A DNA stretch of 38,925 nt from Fragilariopsis cylindrus CCMP1102 (Eukaryota; Bacillariophyta; Bacillariophyceae; Bacillariales; Bacillariaceae). Numbering within the stretch: position 1 is the stretch's first letter; every line of letters starts with the position of its first letter. The stretch is taken from assembly GCA_900095095.1 (NCBI GenBank), contig FMBT01000601.1:1-38925 (forward strand), written 5' to 3'. The notes below the pieces were generated by a model that made no database searches, had not been told where the DNA came from, and was given only the letters and a program-made list of their open reading frames with translations. Below, piece after piece: positions 23,101 through 32,851 of the stretch. A program made the position numbers and the translations under genes.

Positions 23101-25106
23101 GTAGCTGCTGCAGTTAGATTAACCTGATGATGATGAAATATATAGTTTGTTGCAAAATCAACAAATAGTGTTCCTCCAACGTATTGTATTGCTTTATCTT
23201 CTTTACCTCTTGTGTGAGCCAGTCTTCCCAAAGTAGATGACATGTAATGATCACATGATATTCTTTCTCCAGGAAATAATTTATTTTGTAGTATGACACC
23301 TTCTCTTTCTTTATTCTTTATTGTAATGTGTGAGTCAGGTGTGGTACGTTTAAGCTTTGCAACAGAGCATGCAATACATTTAGGTATCATTGCACTTGAG
23401 ACTTTAGTGGTAGGATGTATTTTACGACGGACTAACTCTCCTTTTTCATCGGAACCTCGTGACTGTTCTGGTTTAGCAAGTATCGAGAGTATTCGTTGAA
23501 ATTCTGCATGTCCAAGACGACAGTGCCATAATAATAATTCTTTTGAACTTGGAGAGAGATTTATATTATCTTGGCGAAGAAGACTTTTATCAAGAATCGT
23601 TGTTTGATAGACAGATAATTGATCAGTTAAAAACTGTAGATTAAGTCGATCTGCTGATGGTTGGAAAGAACTCTGGTCTTGAATATGGAACGTAGTGAAT
23701 GTCCCATTCTTCTTGTTTCCACGATTAAGAGCAGCCTCAGTTAACATAATTGGCAAGTTTGAGCGTTGATTGATAGGAAACTGAAGACGTGTACCACAGG
23801 ATAGAATAAAAGTAATACCATCTTTGTTTAATGTCATTTGTGATGTGTTGCTTTTATCATCTGATATATAAGTCTGAGGAGAGAATAGGCGGATTGTTGC
23901 TGTAGGAACGTAATAGGCTGTTGTTTGAATTGGTTTTAGAATCCCTTTGACATCTTGAATATTCCATTCAATGAGTCCTTGACCGACGACAGGTGTCTTT
24001 CCACTAATGTTATTAAGAGTTGGAATATTAGAGGGTTCAATAGCACCGATGAAATCTGAATGAATAGGAGTTAGTGAACAGGAAGCACCTGTGTCAATGA
24101 CTATTGGTAACTCGTCATGTTTGCTTGAATGATAAATTGCTGGCTGATTAAGAGGCATTGTTACTCTTTCTTCATAGTTTGATAGATTGAGTTGAAGTTG
24201 ACGTGCCTCTAATAAGATTACTTTGTACCTTGAGTCAGAATTGGAGAGTAGCGTATATGATGATGAGATTGATACGGAGGGTAACAATGATGATAGTAGA
24301 CGCGATTGCTGTAGTACATCAAATGATTCTAGAAAGTGATTCATATAGTGAGATGGAAATGATAATCTTGAAGGATCAAATTTGATTGCAGAATCAAGCT
24401 TGACGGGATCATCCTCAAAGGTGATTGTATCAAAGAATACAGTGCTTGTTTCTTTATATCGATTGAAGAAGAAACCGTCGTTATAATAATCACAACAAGG
24501 ATGAAAGTCATCATATTCGGGTAAGGAACTAATTGTATCATAAAAGAGAATATCATCGATATTGGTTATACTATCGAAGTAGAATAATTCTTTTGAACTT
24601 GAGCATGCTTGAAGAAAGAGAGAGGAACCATCACCTGACGTGTTTGTGGCAAAGAAGTTACCAAATACGGTGGATGGTTTATGATGTCGATAGAGCCGAC
24701 TGGATTTGCGACGAGTAGAGCCAGATGACTTCCATCGAAATGTATGTCTAGATTTACCAATACCACCACCCCCAGACATATTTCGGGATGATGATCTATC
24801 AAAGCGACAGCCGGTTCGACTGCGTCGACTTGCACAATGATTAGGTTGTCTTCTAGATCTTAATTTATGATAGGAACGATGGCGATGATAATGTTTCGAG
24901 TTTTTAGTTGTAAAATGAACTCTAATTGGAGCTGTAAAAGAGTTTAGAATACGAGGCTTCACAGTAGTTATAAGAAAATATAGTAACCATCCAGGATAGG
25001 CTGCAGCCAGAATTGCTGTTACGAAGAATTCAGCTGTGCAGTAAGATGTAATTGGTGTAACTATAAAGAAATAGAATACTGCTGTGATATTTCCACTAAA
25101 TTCCAT
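20183..25106 (-). pseudogene. Copia pol polyprotein (protease, integrase, RT, RNase H), two frameshifts
   Basis: Three overlapping frames, 25106-22572, about 22700-22168 and 22363-20183, together encode pol. In order: an unusual Arg/His/Ser-rich N-terminal region starting with hydrophobic segments; protease with DTGA (24084-24095); the GAG-pre-integrase zinc site HCRLGH ... CIAC; integrase catalytic residues in FVDFATNY, YLADNNPF and NYVERHQQ; a CoDi/copia-typical RSRRGVYLG block; reverse transcriptase with CARGFEQ, YAPVVQW, QIDYTAAFVQA, YGLKQSP and YVDD (21206-21217); and RNase H with YVDASFA, TMESEYTALS, HEDNIGALTL and DYLTKPL. Shifts occur near 22650 (before the RSRRG block) and near 22370 (linker before RT). 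Both have the sense of one missing base. Pol starts 65 nt after the gag stop and in another frame, so it would need its own initiation, splicing or reinitiation. Confidence 0.93.
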
Positions 25107-25171
25107 AACAATCGATAGAATTTAAATTCGATTGTATTGAATATAAAGTGGAAAATAGAAGCTCCATAATA

Positions 25172-26944
25172 TCAGCCATACTTGCTCATGAGATTCATCA
25201 TGTTGGCAAGTTGAAGTTGAATTGAAGCTACCTCAGCTTGTGAAGGAGCGTCCGTCATTTGAGATTTATCATCAGCACCAGCACCGTTAATAGAAGTAGG
25301 TGGAAATGGTGGCGGTGATCGATTAGGAGGAGGTGGCATAGAGCCATCTTGAGCCGGTAGTGTAGGAGGAGTTTGGGCTGGTACCATTGCACCATGACCA
25401 CTAGGGGCGTCATCTTTGGCCCAACGCTTAGTAGCAGGAACGTACGTATGTGGATCACCATTAATGATACGTTTATTACTTTCGCCCTGTTTGGGTTTCT
25501 TCCATTTAGCCCAACGATTTTCGGGTCTATTACCGGGACCATCACGAGCATCTTTATGTTGACGATACATTGCTCGGTTCTTTGCAATCATTTCTTCATT
25601 CTTAGGTAGAGTACATTGTGGCCATGCATGATCAGTTGATTCACAATTCCAGCAGAATGGTCCAACAATTTGATCTGCAGCGATGAAACCGCCGGAAGGA
25701 TTGGAGCCTGGTGTGGGACGCATTGATGCATTCCATACACCATTGTTAGTAAGATCTCGATAGGTTGCTTGTGCCATGCTGAAAAGAAAGTCAACACCTT
25801 GCATATCATTTGCGAGAATAAGTCCGGAGACGGTTGCAGCCACGGTAATAGCTCCAGTATGCTGACGCATTGAAGCTGATTCATTGGCAGTTTTAAGACG
25901 TCGACTTGTAGTAACATCCTTTTCGATTCCTGCAATCTCTGCATTGAATTCTGCACAACTAGTTGTTTGAAACGTAGTGCAGAGATGTTCAATGTATTTC
26001 TCTGGTAATTTCTTATCCATACGAAGGTGTATAATAGTAGCAGTAACTGCTCTTAGAAGTCGTATGACTTTAGTAACGTCTTCATTATCGACGTTCTCAT
26101 TGATCTTGTAGTTCTTGACAGTATCAACCAAAATCTCTAGATTCGCCTCATTAGAAACAACTAAATGTAACATTAGAGTTTTAGGAAAAGAGGACCTCCT
26201 CGTTCATCAGCGTTGAAAGTGAGATATTCAGAATGAATAACATTAAATAAATCTTGATCAACATGGTTACGGAGATGAATGAAACTCCATTCCAGTTCTT
26301 TGGCAAAAGAACGTTCTGACTTGTCGCTAACTTTGAAATAGCATAACGACTGTACCATCGATTAGACATAGCAACTTGTTCAACAGTAATCTCTCGGTGA
26401 TCAACAAAAAGATCTTTGAAGATAGGCTTTGATGTTTTAGGATCAACAGAAGACTTGCTAATGATTTAGGATCATTCGTTGGAAAACAGATGCGGAAGGC
26501 ATCTTCCATGTTAAACTCGATCATAACTTGTTCAGAGTAGGCTAGATTGTCTAATATAGACAAATTACTCGCAAGTTTTTCAGGATCTTTAAGAGAAACA
26601 TTCATCACCTTATAGTTTGGATAATGATCTGCTTTGATATCTTTAAGCAGTTCCTTCTCTTCTTTTGAACCTTCCTTGGGACGATTTTCTTTCTTATAAA
26701 GTCGTCCAGCTGATAGACCATCTGTATTTAGAACCGGAGCTGATAAGTTGATAGCAACGCTAAAGCCTGGAAATTCGTAGTCTGTTGAAGAGGTCATGAT
26801 TGGAATACGACGGCTGATGTTACCACGAATTATGCGTTGGATTAGACTTGCAGCTGCGTCTTGAAGGATAGGATTAGGTGTAGTAGGGTTATCTGAATCT
26901 GTAGGAGTAGGAGGGTCTATTTCCATCGTCGATAGAAGAATCAA
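25172..26944 (-). pseudogene. Copia gag (capsid and zinc-knuckle nucleocapsid), three frameshifts
   Basis: Gag starts at Met 26944, or the Met at 26926 (MEIDPPTPTDSDNP), and ends at 25172-25174. It reads through four frames in succession, with switches at about 26440-26470, 26335-26360 and 26175-26200, each equivalent to one missing base. The N-terminal part is capsid-like without a sharp motif. The C-terminal part has a CX2CX4HX4C zinc knuckle (CWNCESTDHAWPQC, 25613-25654), a Lys/Arg-rich patch (RWAKWKKPKQG) and a Pro-rich tail (PPPPNRSPPPFPP). The knuckle is expected to bind the element RNA. The stop separates gag from pol rather than the single gag-pol frame of many copia elements. Confidence 0.88.
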
Positions 26945-27276
26945 CAGTAGAAATCTTTAGGAGATTAAGATAAGATTAGATTTGTAGGAGTTAACGCGTT
27001 GTTTATCACGTACTCAAATCTTAATCGGATTGATAGATTGGACAGAAATAACGCGTAGTTTATCACGTGTGTACAGATATCAATTCGAGTTAGAATAGTC
27101 AAAGAATTCAAGAGAACAAGAAAGTTTGATAGATTTGGTGTCAAGATAAATGCGTTAAAGTGCATTTATTGTTGGAAATCTAATTCTTTATTGAAGTTCC
27201 TTGGTTGTTACTTTGTAGGTGCGTACGATTGTACCGTTAAATTGTGTCACTTGGTATCTTTGAAGGAGAGTGATTT
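26945..27276 (-). other. 5' untranslated leader of the retrotransposon with a 20-bp direct repeat
   Basis: Between the primer-binding site and gag. It contains two near-identical 20-mers, taacgcgttgtttatcacgt at 26992-27011 and taacgcgtagtttatcacgt at 27049-27068 (19 of 20 identical), 57 bp apart start to start. Regulatory or packaging roles are possible but not shown. No ORF seen. Confidence 0.7.
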
Positions 27277-27288
27277 GGGCTCATAACC
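27277..27288 (-). other. Primer-binding site for an initiator tRNA-Met half molecule
   Basis: Directly adjoining the 5' LTR. The plus strand reads gggctcataacc, identical to the anticodon arm of eukaryotic initiator tRNA-Met (CAT anticodon, as in the yeast form GGGCUCAUAACC). The minus-strand element RNA would therefore pair with the middle of the tRNA, not its 3' CCA end. This is the arrangement known from Drosophila copia and Ty5, primed by a cleaved 5' half of the tRNA. Confidence 0.85.
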
Positions 27289-27543
27289 TGCGAAGATGTA
27301 CGACGTAAAATAAGATCTTAGATCTACGTTGGTACATGTAGGTTTAAATGTAGTGTTTTATGTAAGTGAATTATAGAATTATGGTATGTAGGATGAAAAG
27401 AAGGATATCCTCTTTTCATCAATATCTAATAAATAAGGAGATTGACATGATTAATACATGATAGGATCTCAAGGTCTGATAAATAAGACCTCTTAATATG
27501 ATTGGAAGACGTAACAAACCGACTAGATCGATTCATCACGACA
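27289..27543 (-). repeat. 5' LTR of the copia element
   Basis: 255 bp, right copy, TG...CA. It should carry the element promoter and transcription start in minus orientation. It differs from the other LTR at two transitions and one single-base gap. Confidence 0.97.
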
Positions 27544-28206
27544 AGACCGAATGGATTTTGGTTTAAGAATAACAATGGAGACGTTGTCTAATACACTGTA
27601 ATGTGTTGTGTCACGTCGTACAGTACAAGTTGTACTGGTGAACGGTACAAATAAAAGCATGCCATACTGCATATCTCCGATGAGCGACAGCGATACTCAG
27701 TAGATCGAATTAAGCGTCATGATGATACTGTATTGTAGCCTATTTTGCGAGAGTATCTCCTTCGATACTAAGTATGAATAAACTTCACGAAACATTATTT
27801 CGATTGAAACATCTTATTAAAAATGGAAACGTCGCCAGCATTTAACAAAGCTAAGTTTAAAGACACAAAAAATCAACGAAAATGTGTGTCTTTAGCTTTC
27901 AAATTTAACACACCCAGCGCACTGGCCAGATTGGACTATGAACGGAAAATGGACGACCGAAATTCATAGTATTGTCATACATGTATATTATAATATGGAG
28001 GATCTGTGATCGTTCTATTCGTCTTCATTTTTCTATTGCATTCAAATGATTAACTACTGACTCCAATAAAGTTCATCACTCCACTCAAAGGCCAGTTCCG
28101 ATATTCGTTCTGTGAATACTCGTAGTTTCTACTTCTACTCCTCCAACATCATGGCACTCCACCAAACGAAACACCATCGATTTAAATCCTTGTATCGCAG
28201 TAATGT
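27544..28206. other. Intergenic region right of the retrotransposon
   Basis: No gene is supported. A short perfect hairpin, cagtacaa-g-ttgtactg, lies at 27621-27637. An upstream ATG at 28151 opens a 37-codon frame that overlaps the start of the next gene in another frame and could act as an upstream ORF. The rest is AT-rich and presumably promoter. Confidence 0.45.
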
Positions 28207-29286
28207 ATGTCATCTTCCTTATCAGTCGACAATCAATCATTTCAACGACAATTTCATAGAATAATGATTCCCTCCTGGTTTACACAAATTACAGCTTGTT
28301 GGTCTTTCACCTGTGAATTATCAACCGAGGTAAACCAGAGTAAAAGTATCGACAACGAAGACGATAGCACAAGCAAACGGAGGAGGAAAATCTTTGGCAC
28401 TGGAAAGGTTCTCTCTGCACTGACAAGATCAAACACTACGTCATTCTCTTCGTGGACTGATTCTCTCATTTCCAATAGTCATCGTAGCAACGAAGAATTA
28501 CCGATCATGGTATTCAGAAAATCGAATAATCGCACTAACGTTTATCAAGGCAAGAAAACGAAGCAGATGAAGAGCGCCACGGTTTCAAGGCATCAAGACG
28601 GATCTTCAAAAGAATTCAATGGTGTCAGTACAACAGTTACTTCCAAGAAGAAGAAAAACGAGCTGATATATCCCGTCAGTCCATACGATGAACTTCCTAC
28701 TATACGACACCTATTTGATCAATTATCACCACAGACACGACCAAATTCTTGGAATCAAGAACAAGAGCTGAGACAAGAACAACAAGATGGTACTCGTCGA
28801 CACCAACAAGAGCGTCAACATGTTATTCGCAAGAAGAACGATCGTCCTATTGGTCATCAACCAAGAGACCGACCTCCTGTTGATACAATTACGGAAGCAT
28901 CAAAACTATGGAGCCTGAGTAGAGATGCACACGAGGTCCCAATCATGATCGAAATGCCTTCGTCTCCAGTCTATTCAGAAGATTCAGAATTATCTTTGGA
29001 CGAGAATATCTGGCAGGACAACGATGACGACGAACGTGATCAACGTCTTTTGACGCCTCATCCATCGTACGAAGATGAGCTACATTGGCAGCCTAGTACC
29101 ATAACAGCCATGGAATTCCATCACTTGTACCATGCATCTGTAAAAGCGGAGGAAGAATTAATCTGGCCAAGTGATGAGGATAATGATAATAAGTACAACT
29201 CCACCCAAAACAACATGATCACGAAGAAGAACCGTACAAAGTCTACAAAAGTGACCCAACGCGATCATCGAGTCCATTTGGTGTGA
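28207..29286 (+). CDS. Hypothetical hydrophilic protein
   Basis: A 359-codon open frame without recognisable family. The N-terminus has a short aromatic stretch (IPSWFTQITACWSF), then KRRRK, Ser/Thr-rich and Lys-rich segments, a Gln/Arg-rich region (QEQELRQEQQDGTRRHQQERQ is split by charged residues), and an acidic, Tyr/Trp-containing C-terminal half with repeated short motifs (SPVYSEDSELSLDEN, DDDERDQ, YEDELHW). No signal peptide, membrane helix or catalytic motif is apparent, so it is likely an intrinsically disordered cytosolic or nuclear protein. Codon usage and length favour a real gene. The start is uncertain because an ATG at 28151 lies in another frame and no intron joining the two in phase was found. 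Confidence 0.6.
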   Translation: MSSSLSVDNQSFQRQFHRIMIPSWFTQITACWSFTCELSTEVNQSKSIDNEDDSTSKRRRKIFGTGKVLSALTRSNTTSFSSWTDSLISNSHRSNEELPIMVFRKSNNRTNVYQGKKTKQMKSATVSRHQDGSSKEFNGVSTTVTSKKKKNELIYPVSPYDELPTIRHLFDQLSPQTRPNSWNQEQELRQEQQDGTRRHQQERQHVIRKKNDRPIGHQPRDRPPVDTITEASKLWSLSRDAHEVPIMIEMPSSPVYSEDSELSLDENIWQDNDDDERDQRLLTPHPSYEDELHWQPSTITAMEFHHLYHASVKAEEELIWPSDEDNDNKYNSTQNNMITKKNRTKSTKVTQRDHRVHLV

Positions 29287-29665
29287 ATCAATTCTTATAC
29301 AAGCTTAAATCTATGCTTTTGATGCTAAGAGTTTCTTCATGCTAGATTTATGTGCATAATATATTATTATTCCACGCTGTATTTCTATAATCTATTACAA
29401 ATTTCTCTCTGCATATGCCTAAGCTCTACTCATTATCTAGCTCTACCCACTCTCTAACTCGAGCCCAAGCGTCCAACGTAGTTAGATTAGTCTGGATGGT
29501 TCAACAAATTTTATGTCTTATATAGAAGATTTTTGGACAATAAAAGAAATATCATATGCAATCTTTTTGCATTAGGGTTCGTGTAGGGCCATTATCTGCA
29601 CGACCAACCAGTGCTAGTATATATCAACTGAAATTCGATTTTAATCAATCAATCACCGATTTTTT
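29287..29665. other. Intergenic region between convergent genes
   Basis: 3' flanks of the hypothetical protein (+) and the small membrane protein (-). AT-rich; no coding or structural signal recognised. Confidence 0.5.
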
Positions 29666-30334
29666 CTAAGAATTGGATGGGGTACCATCCAATGGCGGCA
29701 GATGCGGTGCCTGTTTCGCTGTTTTGTCGCTCTTCTTCTGCTGTCGCAACCGACACAGATGATAAGCTTCATTCGGTCCAATACCCGCTTCTAATATTTC
29801 GACAACGTCATTCATTTCTATATTCCTATTGATACCCCCGCTACTACCACGTCCTCTTTTTCGAGTTAACATTTTTGTACCATCCAGACTTGCATCTACG
29901 TGAAGAATCTTACAAGTGAAAAGTGTGGGTAGAGTTTCATCCCAATTGGCCACGTTGATAATTGCTTTGTCAGCTTCTATTTGCATATCAGAAAGTAACC
30001 GTCGACGTTCATAATCTTCTTGTTCTTGCTTATATTGTAAAGCTATTTCGATACCGACAATTCCAAGCATCGACCAACCAAGATAAATCCATAGGGAACC
30101 ACTACGATCACCTGTGCCTGTTCTACCCACTAATTTATCCGTCTTGTTGGATTGGGACGACGACGACGATGACATCAATCGCTGTCGAGATATTGATCCC
30201 GTTGGATGATTGATATTTAAGTATGATTGATGATACGATCGAGAAGAATATCGAAAATGTAGTAATGCTTTCATGACAGTTGGAGAGGATCGGCGGTATT
30301 TTGTGAATGCCGTCTTCATACACGGATGCGCCAT
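29666..30334 (-). CDS. Small membrane-anchored protein with N-terminal presequence, unknown function
   Basis: 222 residues from the Met at 30334 (MAHPCMKTAFTKYRRSS). The frame continues upstream to a Met at 30403, but that part looks untranslated. The N-terminal 70 residues are rich in Arg, Ser, Tyr and His and poor in acids (KALLHFRYSSRSYHQSY), as in a mitochondrial presequence. One hydrophobic helix (SLWIYLGWSMLGIVGIEIALQ) is followed by a charged segment (KQEQEDYERRRLLSD) and a C-terminal domain of about 90 residues with LFTCKILHVDASLDG and NDVVEILEAGIGPNEAYHLCRL, which resembles an SH3-like beta barrel; this is pattern recognition only. Inferred to be a protein anchored in an organelle membrane. 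A Ser run lies before the helix. Confidence 0.65.
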   Translation of the reverse strand: MAHPCMKTAFTKYRRSSPTVMKALLHFRYSSRSYHQSYLNINHPTGSISRQRLMSSSSSSQSNKTDKLVGRTGTGDRSGSLWIYLGWSMLGIVGIEIALQYKQEQEDYERRRLLSDMQIEADKAIINVANWDETLPTLFTCKILHVDASLDGTKMLTRKRGRGSSGGINRNIEMNDVVEILEAGIGPNEAYHLCRLRQQKKSDKTAKQAPHLPPLDGTPSNS

Positions 30335-30926
30335 TTTGCTGTTGTTGTTATGTCGGTGATCATATATTATTATCTGTTCCTCAAACTTATCACTTCGCCA
30401 CAATAATTTCGAAGCTTTTTATTCTTTTACTCGATAGTATGTTAATGAGCGTTCAAGAACGTCTTGAGTCTGCACAATGAGACAGTTGTTGTCTAAAGGC
30501 CAAATTATTTGATTTTACGCGGTTCGCTCTGCTTTCGTTTTCGAGTGTTGATGCTATCGCTCCTACGGTAACACCACCAGGCGATAGAAAATGAATCACG
30601 AACGAAAATGAATGAATGAATGAATCAATGAAATTTTGTTTATTACAGTACACAGTAACTTACTTCATACTGTAGGGGGGCCTACAGTAAAACTTACGAA
30701 AAAATGATGATTCAAATAATAAATAATGGAAAAAACCGATGACTCAACACTTTTTTTTTTTAATTCTTCTTCGAAATTGATCTGGCAAGATAAAACAACA
30801 AGTTGAGTTTACCTGATACTCTTTGCACGTCACAACGAAACCAAACGGATTAACTATCACACATAGCAACGAAAGACTTAAAAAAGAATTATAGGAACTA
30901 ACTTTTCTACAGATAGAGAAATCATC
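30335..30926. promoter_or_regulatory. Divergent promoter region
   Basis: Between the small membrane protein (-) and the PAP/fibrillin gene (+). It includes a gaatgaatgaatgaat tetranucleotide repeat at about 30608-30625, a T-run near 30751-30760, and no convincing ORF. Promoter function is inferred from position. Confidence 0.4.
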
Positions 30927-31898
30927 ATGTGCAGGATTCGGTCTTCAACAAGTATTTTCTTCGCAGCCGCCGCCGTTGTCACCGCTCTTATTGTTATGAC
31001 GGCAGCTTTCACTAGCATAGAAGCATTCACAGCGAAAACATCATCGATGACAACAGTTCGACGAGAGAAAAATCATCATTGGTTGACCAAAATACAAAGC
31101 ATGTCTATGGATGATGCTCCATCCGATACATCCAGCGATCCCTTTTATGATGAAGATGATGAAGTATTTACTGTAGAAAGCGAGGATTTTACACCAACCG
31201 AATCAGATGTGTTAGTAACGAATGTAATGGATTTGATCCCCACCAGTGTTGGTTTGGCACCATCAGAGGAAACACGCGCTGAAATCAATGAGGTATTATT
31301 GAAATTAGAGGCACTAAATCCCACCACAGAACCTGCACAAAGTCCATTATTAAATGGAATATGGGAATTACGATACGCAGGGGGTTACACGTCCACGGGA
31401 TCTTTGTTATCACCCACCAGACAACTTGCATTATTTTTATACTCAGGTGGTTATAGTCCTGGTCTATTTGCATTGCAATTGGCAAAGCAATTGCCGTCGA
31501 ATCTTGTAGACATCGTTGGCTCACTCGATATAACCATCAGCCGAGCAGCCCCGCGTGTAGAGTCATCCGTGAAAGTCAAAACATTATTGGGGGGAGAGTC
31601 GTCCGTGAAAGTGAAATCTAATTTGGAAGTCTTGTCTGAAATCCGATTACGGGAAACATATGAAAGTGCGACCGTCTTAGAAAAAGTCGTTGACCTGCCG
31701 AAATTTTTACAGTACACACGAGACATTTATGTAACGTATGTAGATGAAGATTTACTGGTGATTCGTGATGGCAGTGGTGTGCCAGAACTACTGATCCGAA
31801 AAGAAAAATCGTTCACTCGGAATTGGGGTACAGAACCAACTAGTGTCGACGACAAATTGGCACCGGGCGAAGAAGATGATGACGATGAGTTAATTTAA
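30927..31898 (+). CDS. Plastid lipid-associated protein (PAP/fibrillin family)
   Basis: 323 residues in one exon. A hydrophobic signal peptide (FFAAAAVVTALIVMTAAF) ends at an A-F junction (SIEAF-TAKTSS), followed by a basic Ser/Thr transit-like segment. This is the bipartite presequence that directs diatom proteins into the complex plastid. After an acidic linker (DPFYDEDDEVF) comes the PAP/fibrillin domain from about residue 90: LNGIWELRYAGG, LLSPTRQLALFLYSGGY, SVKVKSNLEV, and near the end YVDEDLLVIRDGSGVPELLIRK, the characteristic closing block. Family members bind lipids at plastoglobules and thylakoids and act in lipid or prenylquinone metabolism and stress protection; the same location is inferred. 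ESSVKVK occurs twice, 12 residues apart. The C-terminus is acidic. Confidence 0.92.
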   Translation: MCRIRSSTSIFFAAAAVVTALIVMTAAFTSIEAFTAKTSSMTTVRREKNHHWLTKIQSMSMDDAPSDTSSDPFYDEDDEVFTVESEDFTPTESDVLVTNVMDLIPTSVGLAPSEETRAEINEVLLKLEALNPTTEPAQSPLLNGIWELRYAGGYTSTGSLLSPTRQLALFLYSGGYSPGLFALQLAKQLPSNLVDIVGSLDITISRAAPRVESSVKVKTLLGGESSVKVKSNLEVLSEIRLRETYESATVLEKVVDLPKFLQYTRDIYVTYVDEDLLVIRDGSGVPELLIRKEKSFTRNWGTEPTSVDDKLAPGEEDDDDELI

Positions 31899-32851
31899 TG
31901 ATAGTATGTAGCATGTTGAATGTGGTAAACCTACAATCCCAACTTTTCTCTGTGATCTCAGTTCAAAGATTATCACGAGAAAGATCTCTTCAAATATTGT
32001 TATACAGAGTAACTAAGCACCAAAAGTAGCAACTTAATACGTAGATTTCTAATTGAATGATTTAAAGCAAGTGAATATCATACTTTGGATATAGATCAAT
32101 ACACAGTAATAGCAAATCATTGTAAAACATTCTGCATAGGATGATTCATGAAGCAAAATATATATTGAGTCAAGTGTGCATACAAGCTCCAGTTGTAGTA
32201 TACAGCATTTGGATGAAATCTGATATCTGTTGCTGGTTGCTGGATCCATTGGAACAACTGCCCATTCCTGAAGTAGATGTTTAGCCATGTGGTAGCTACT
32301 TTGCTGGCATCAATGTTCAGTTCAGTTCCAATCCCTAAGGCTATAGGACGCATGAGATGGTGTCAACTCACATCTTGATGATTAATCAAATCATGGAAAG
32401 GTTGTATGTAAGGCCAATGAAATGTCCCAGTAGGCAGTGCAGGTACTTTAAGAAAAGAATCGTAAATGTGATGCTAAACAGGGTTTGTACTAAAAAACCA
32501 CATTCATTCATCAATCAATTTTCTTTCTTGCCCCCGCGCCTTATTAACCAAAAGGAGGAATCGAATCCTATATCGATTCCCCCGAATCAATCAATCCCAT
32601 CACCAGGTTCCAAGTGGCATCACATTTTTTGGCTTACAATTTCGTACTTGTTTGGACAAACTGTATTTACGAACACAAAATACTGTGTATTAACGCCAAC
32701 CACCGTAGACGCTCCGTAGATTGCATTACTCTTCTATTACCGTAGCACATTAAGTCAACTAGCTAGTAAGCAATCTTGACTAAGAGACAAGACGACGAGA
32801 AGCCTTTACTGACAGTTACTATATCGACCGGCAATCCGACGTTCCATAAAA
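31899..32851. other. Intergenic region, about 950 bp
   Basis: Short overlapping ORFs occur on both strands (minus 32117-32353; plus 32357-32719), but none has a recognisable domain, splice partner or clear start. A gattcc/ggaatc-rich stretch near 32560-32585 holds small inverted repeats. Nothing is called. Confidence 0.45.

Larger units (their letters stand above)
19727..27543 (-). mobile_element. Ty1/copia LTR retrotransposon, minus orientation, about 7.8 kb
   Basis: A complete LTR element. Nearly identical LTRs bound it at 19727-19982 and 27289-27543, each TG...CA. Inside, read on the minus strand, are a primer-binding site, a leader, gag with a zinc knuckle, then pol in the copia order protease - integrase - reverse transcriptase - RNase H, and a purine tract before the 3' LTR. 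Domain order and the YVDD/TKPL motifs place it in Ty1/copia; diatoms carry many such elements (CoDi lineages), but the lineage cannot be fixed here. LTR divergence is two substitutions and one single-base indel, implying fairly recent insertion. Five single-base frameshifts make it non-autonomous as written. The flanking 5-mers (gccat left, agacc right) do not match, so no target-site duplication is seen. Confidence 0.97.

Noticed and set aside
27621-27637. Perfect hairpin cagtacaa-g-ttgtactg as a possible transposon end or terminator
   Set aside because: Single, short, with no flanking duplication or partner copy; likely chance in AT-rich DNA.
32555-32585. tRNA-like T-arm text (aatcgaatcc)
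   Set aside because: No matching acceptor stem, D-arm or anticodon arm can be built around it.
32117-32719. Short ORFs on both strands that look weakly protein-like
   Set aside because: No recognised family, no in-phase splice partners found, and the two strands conflict; support is too thin to call a gene.
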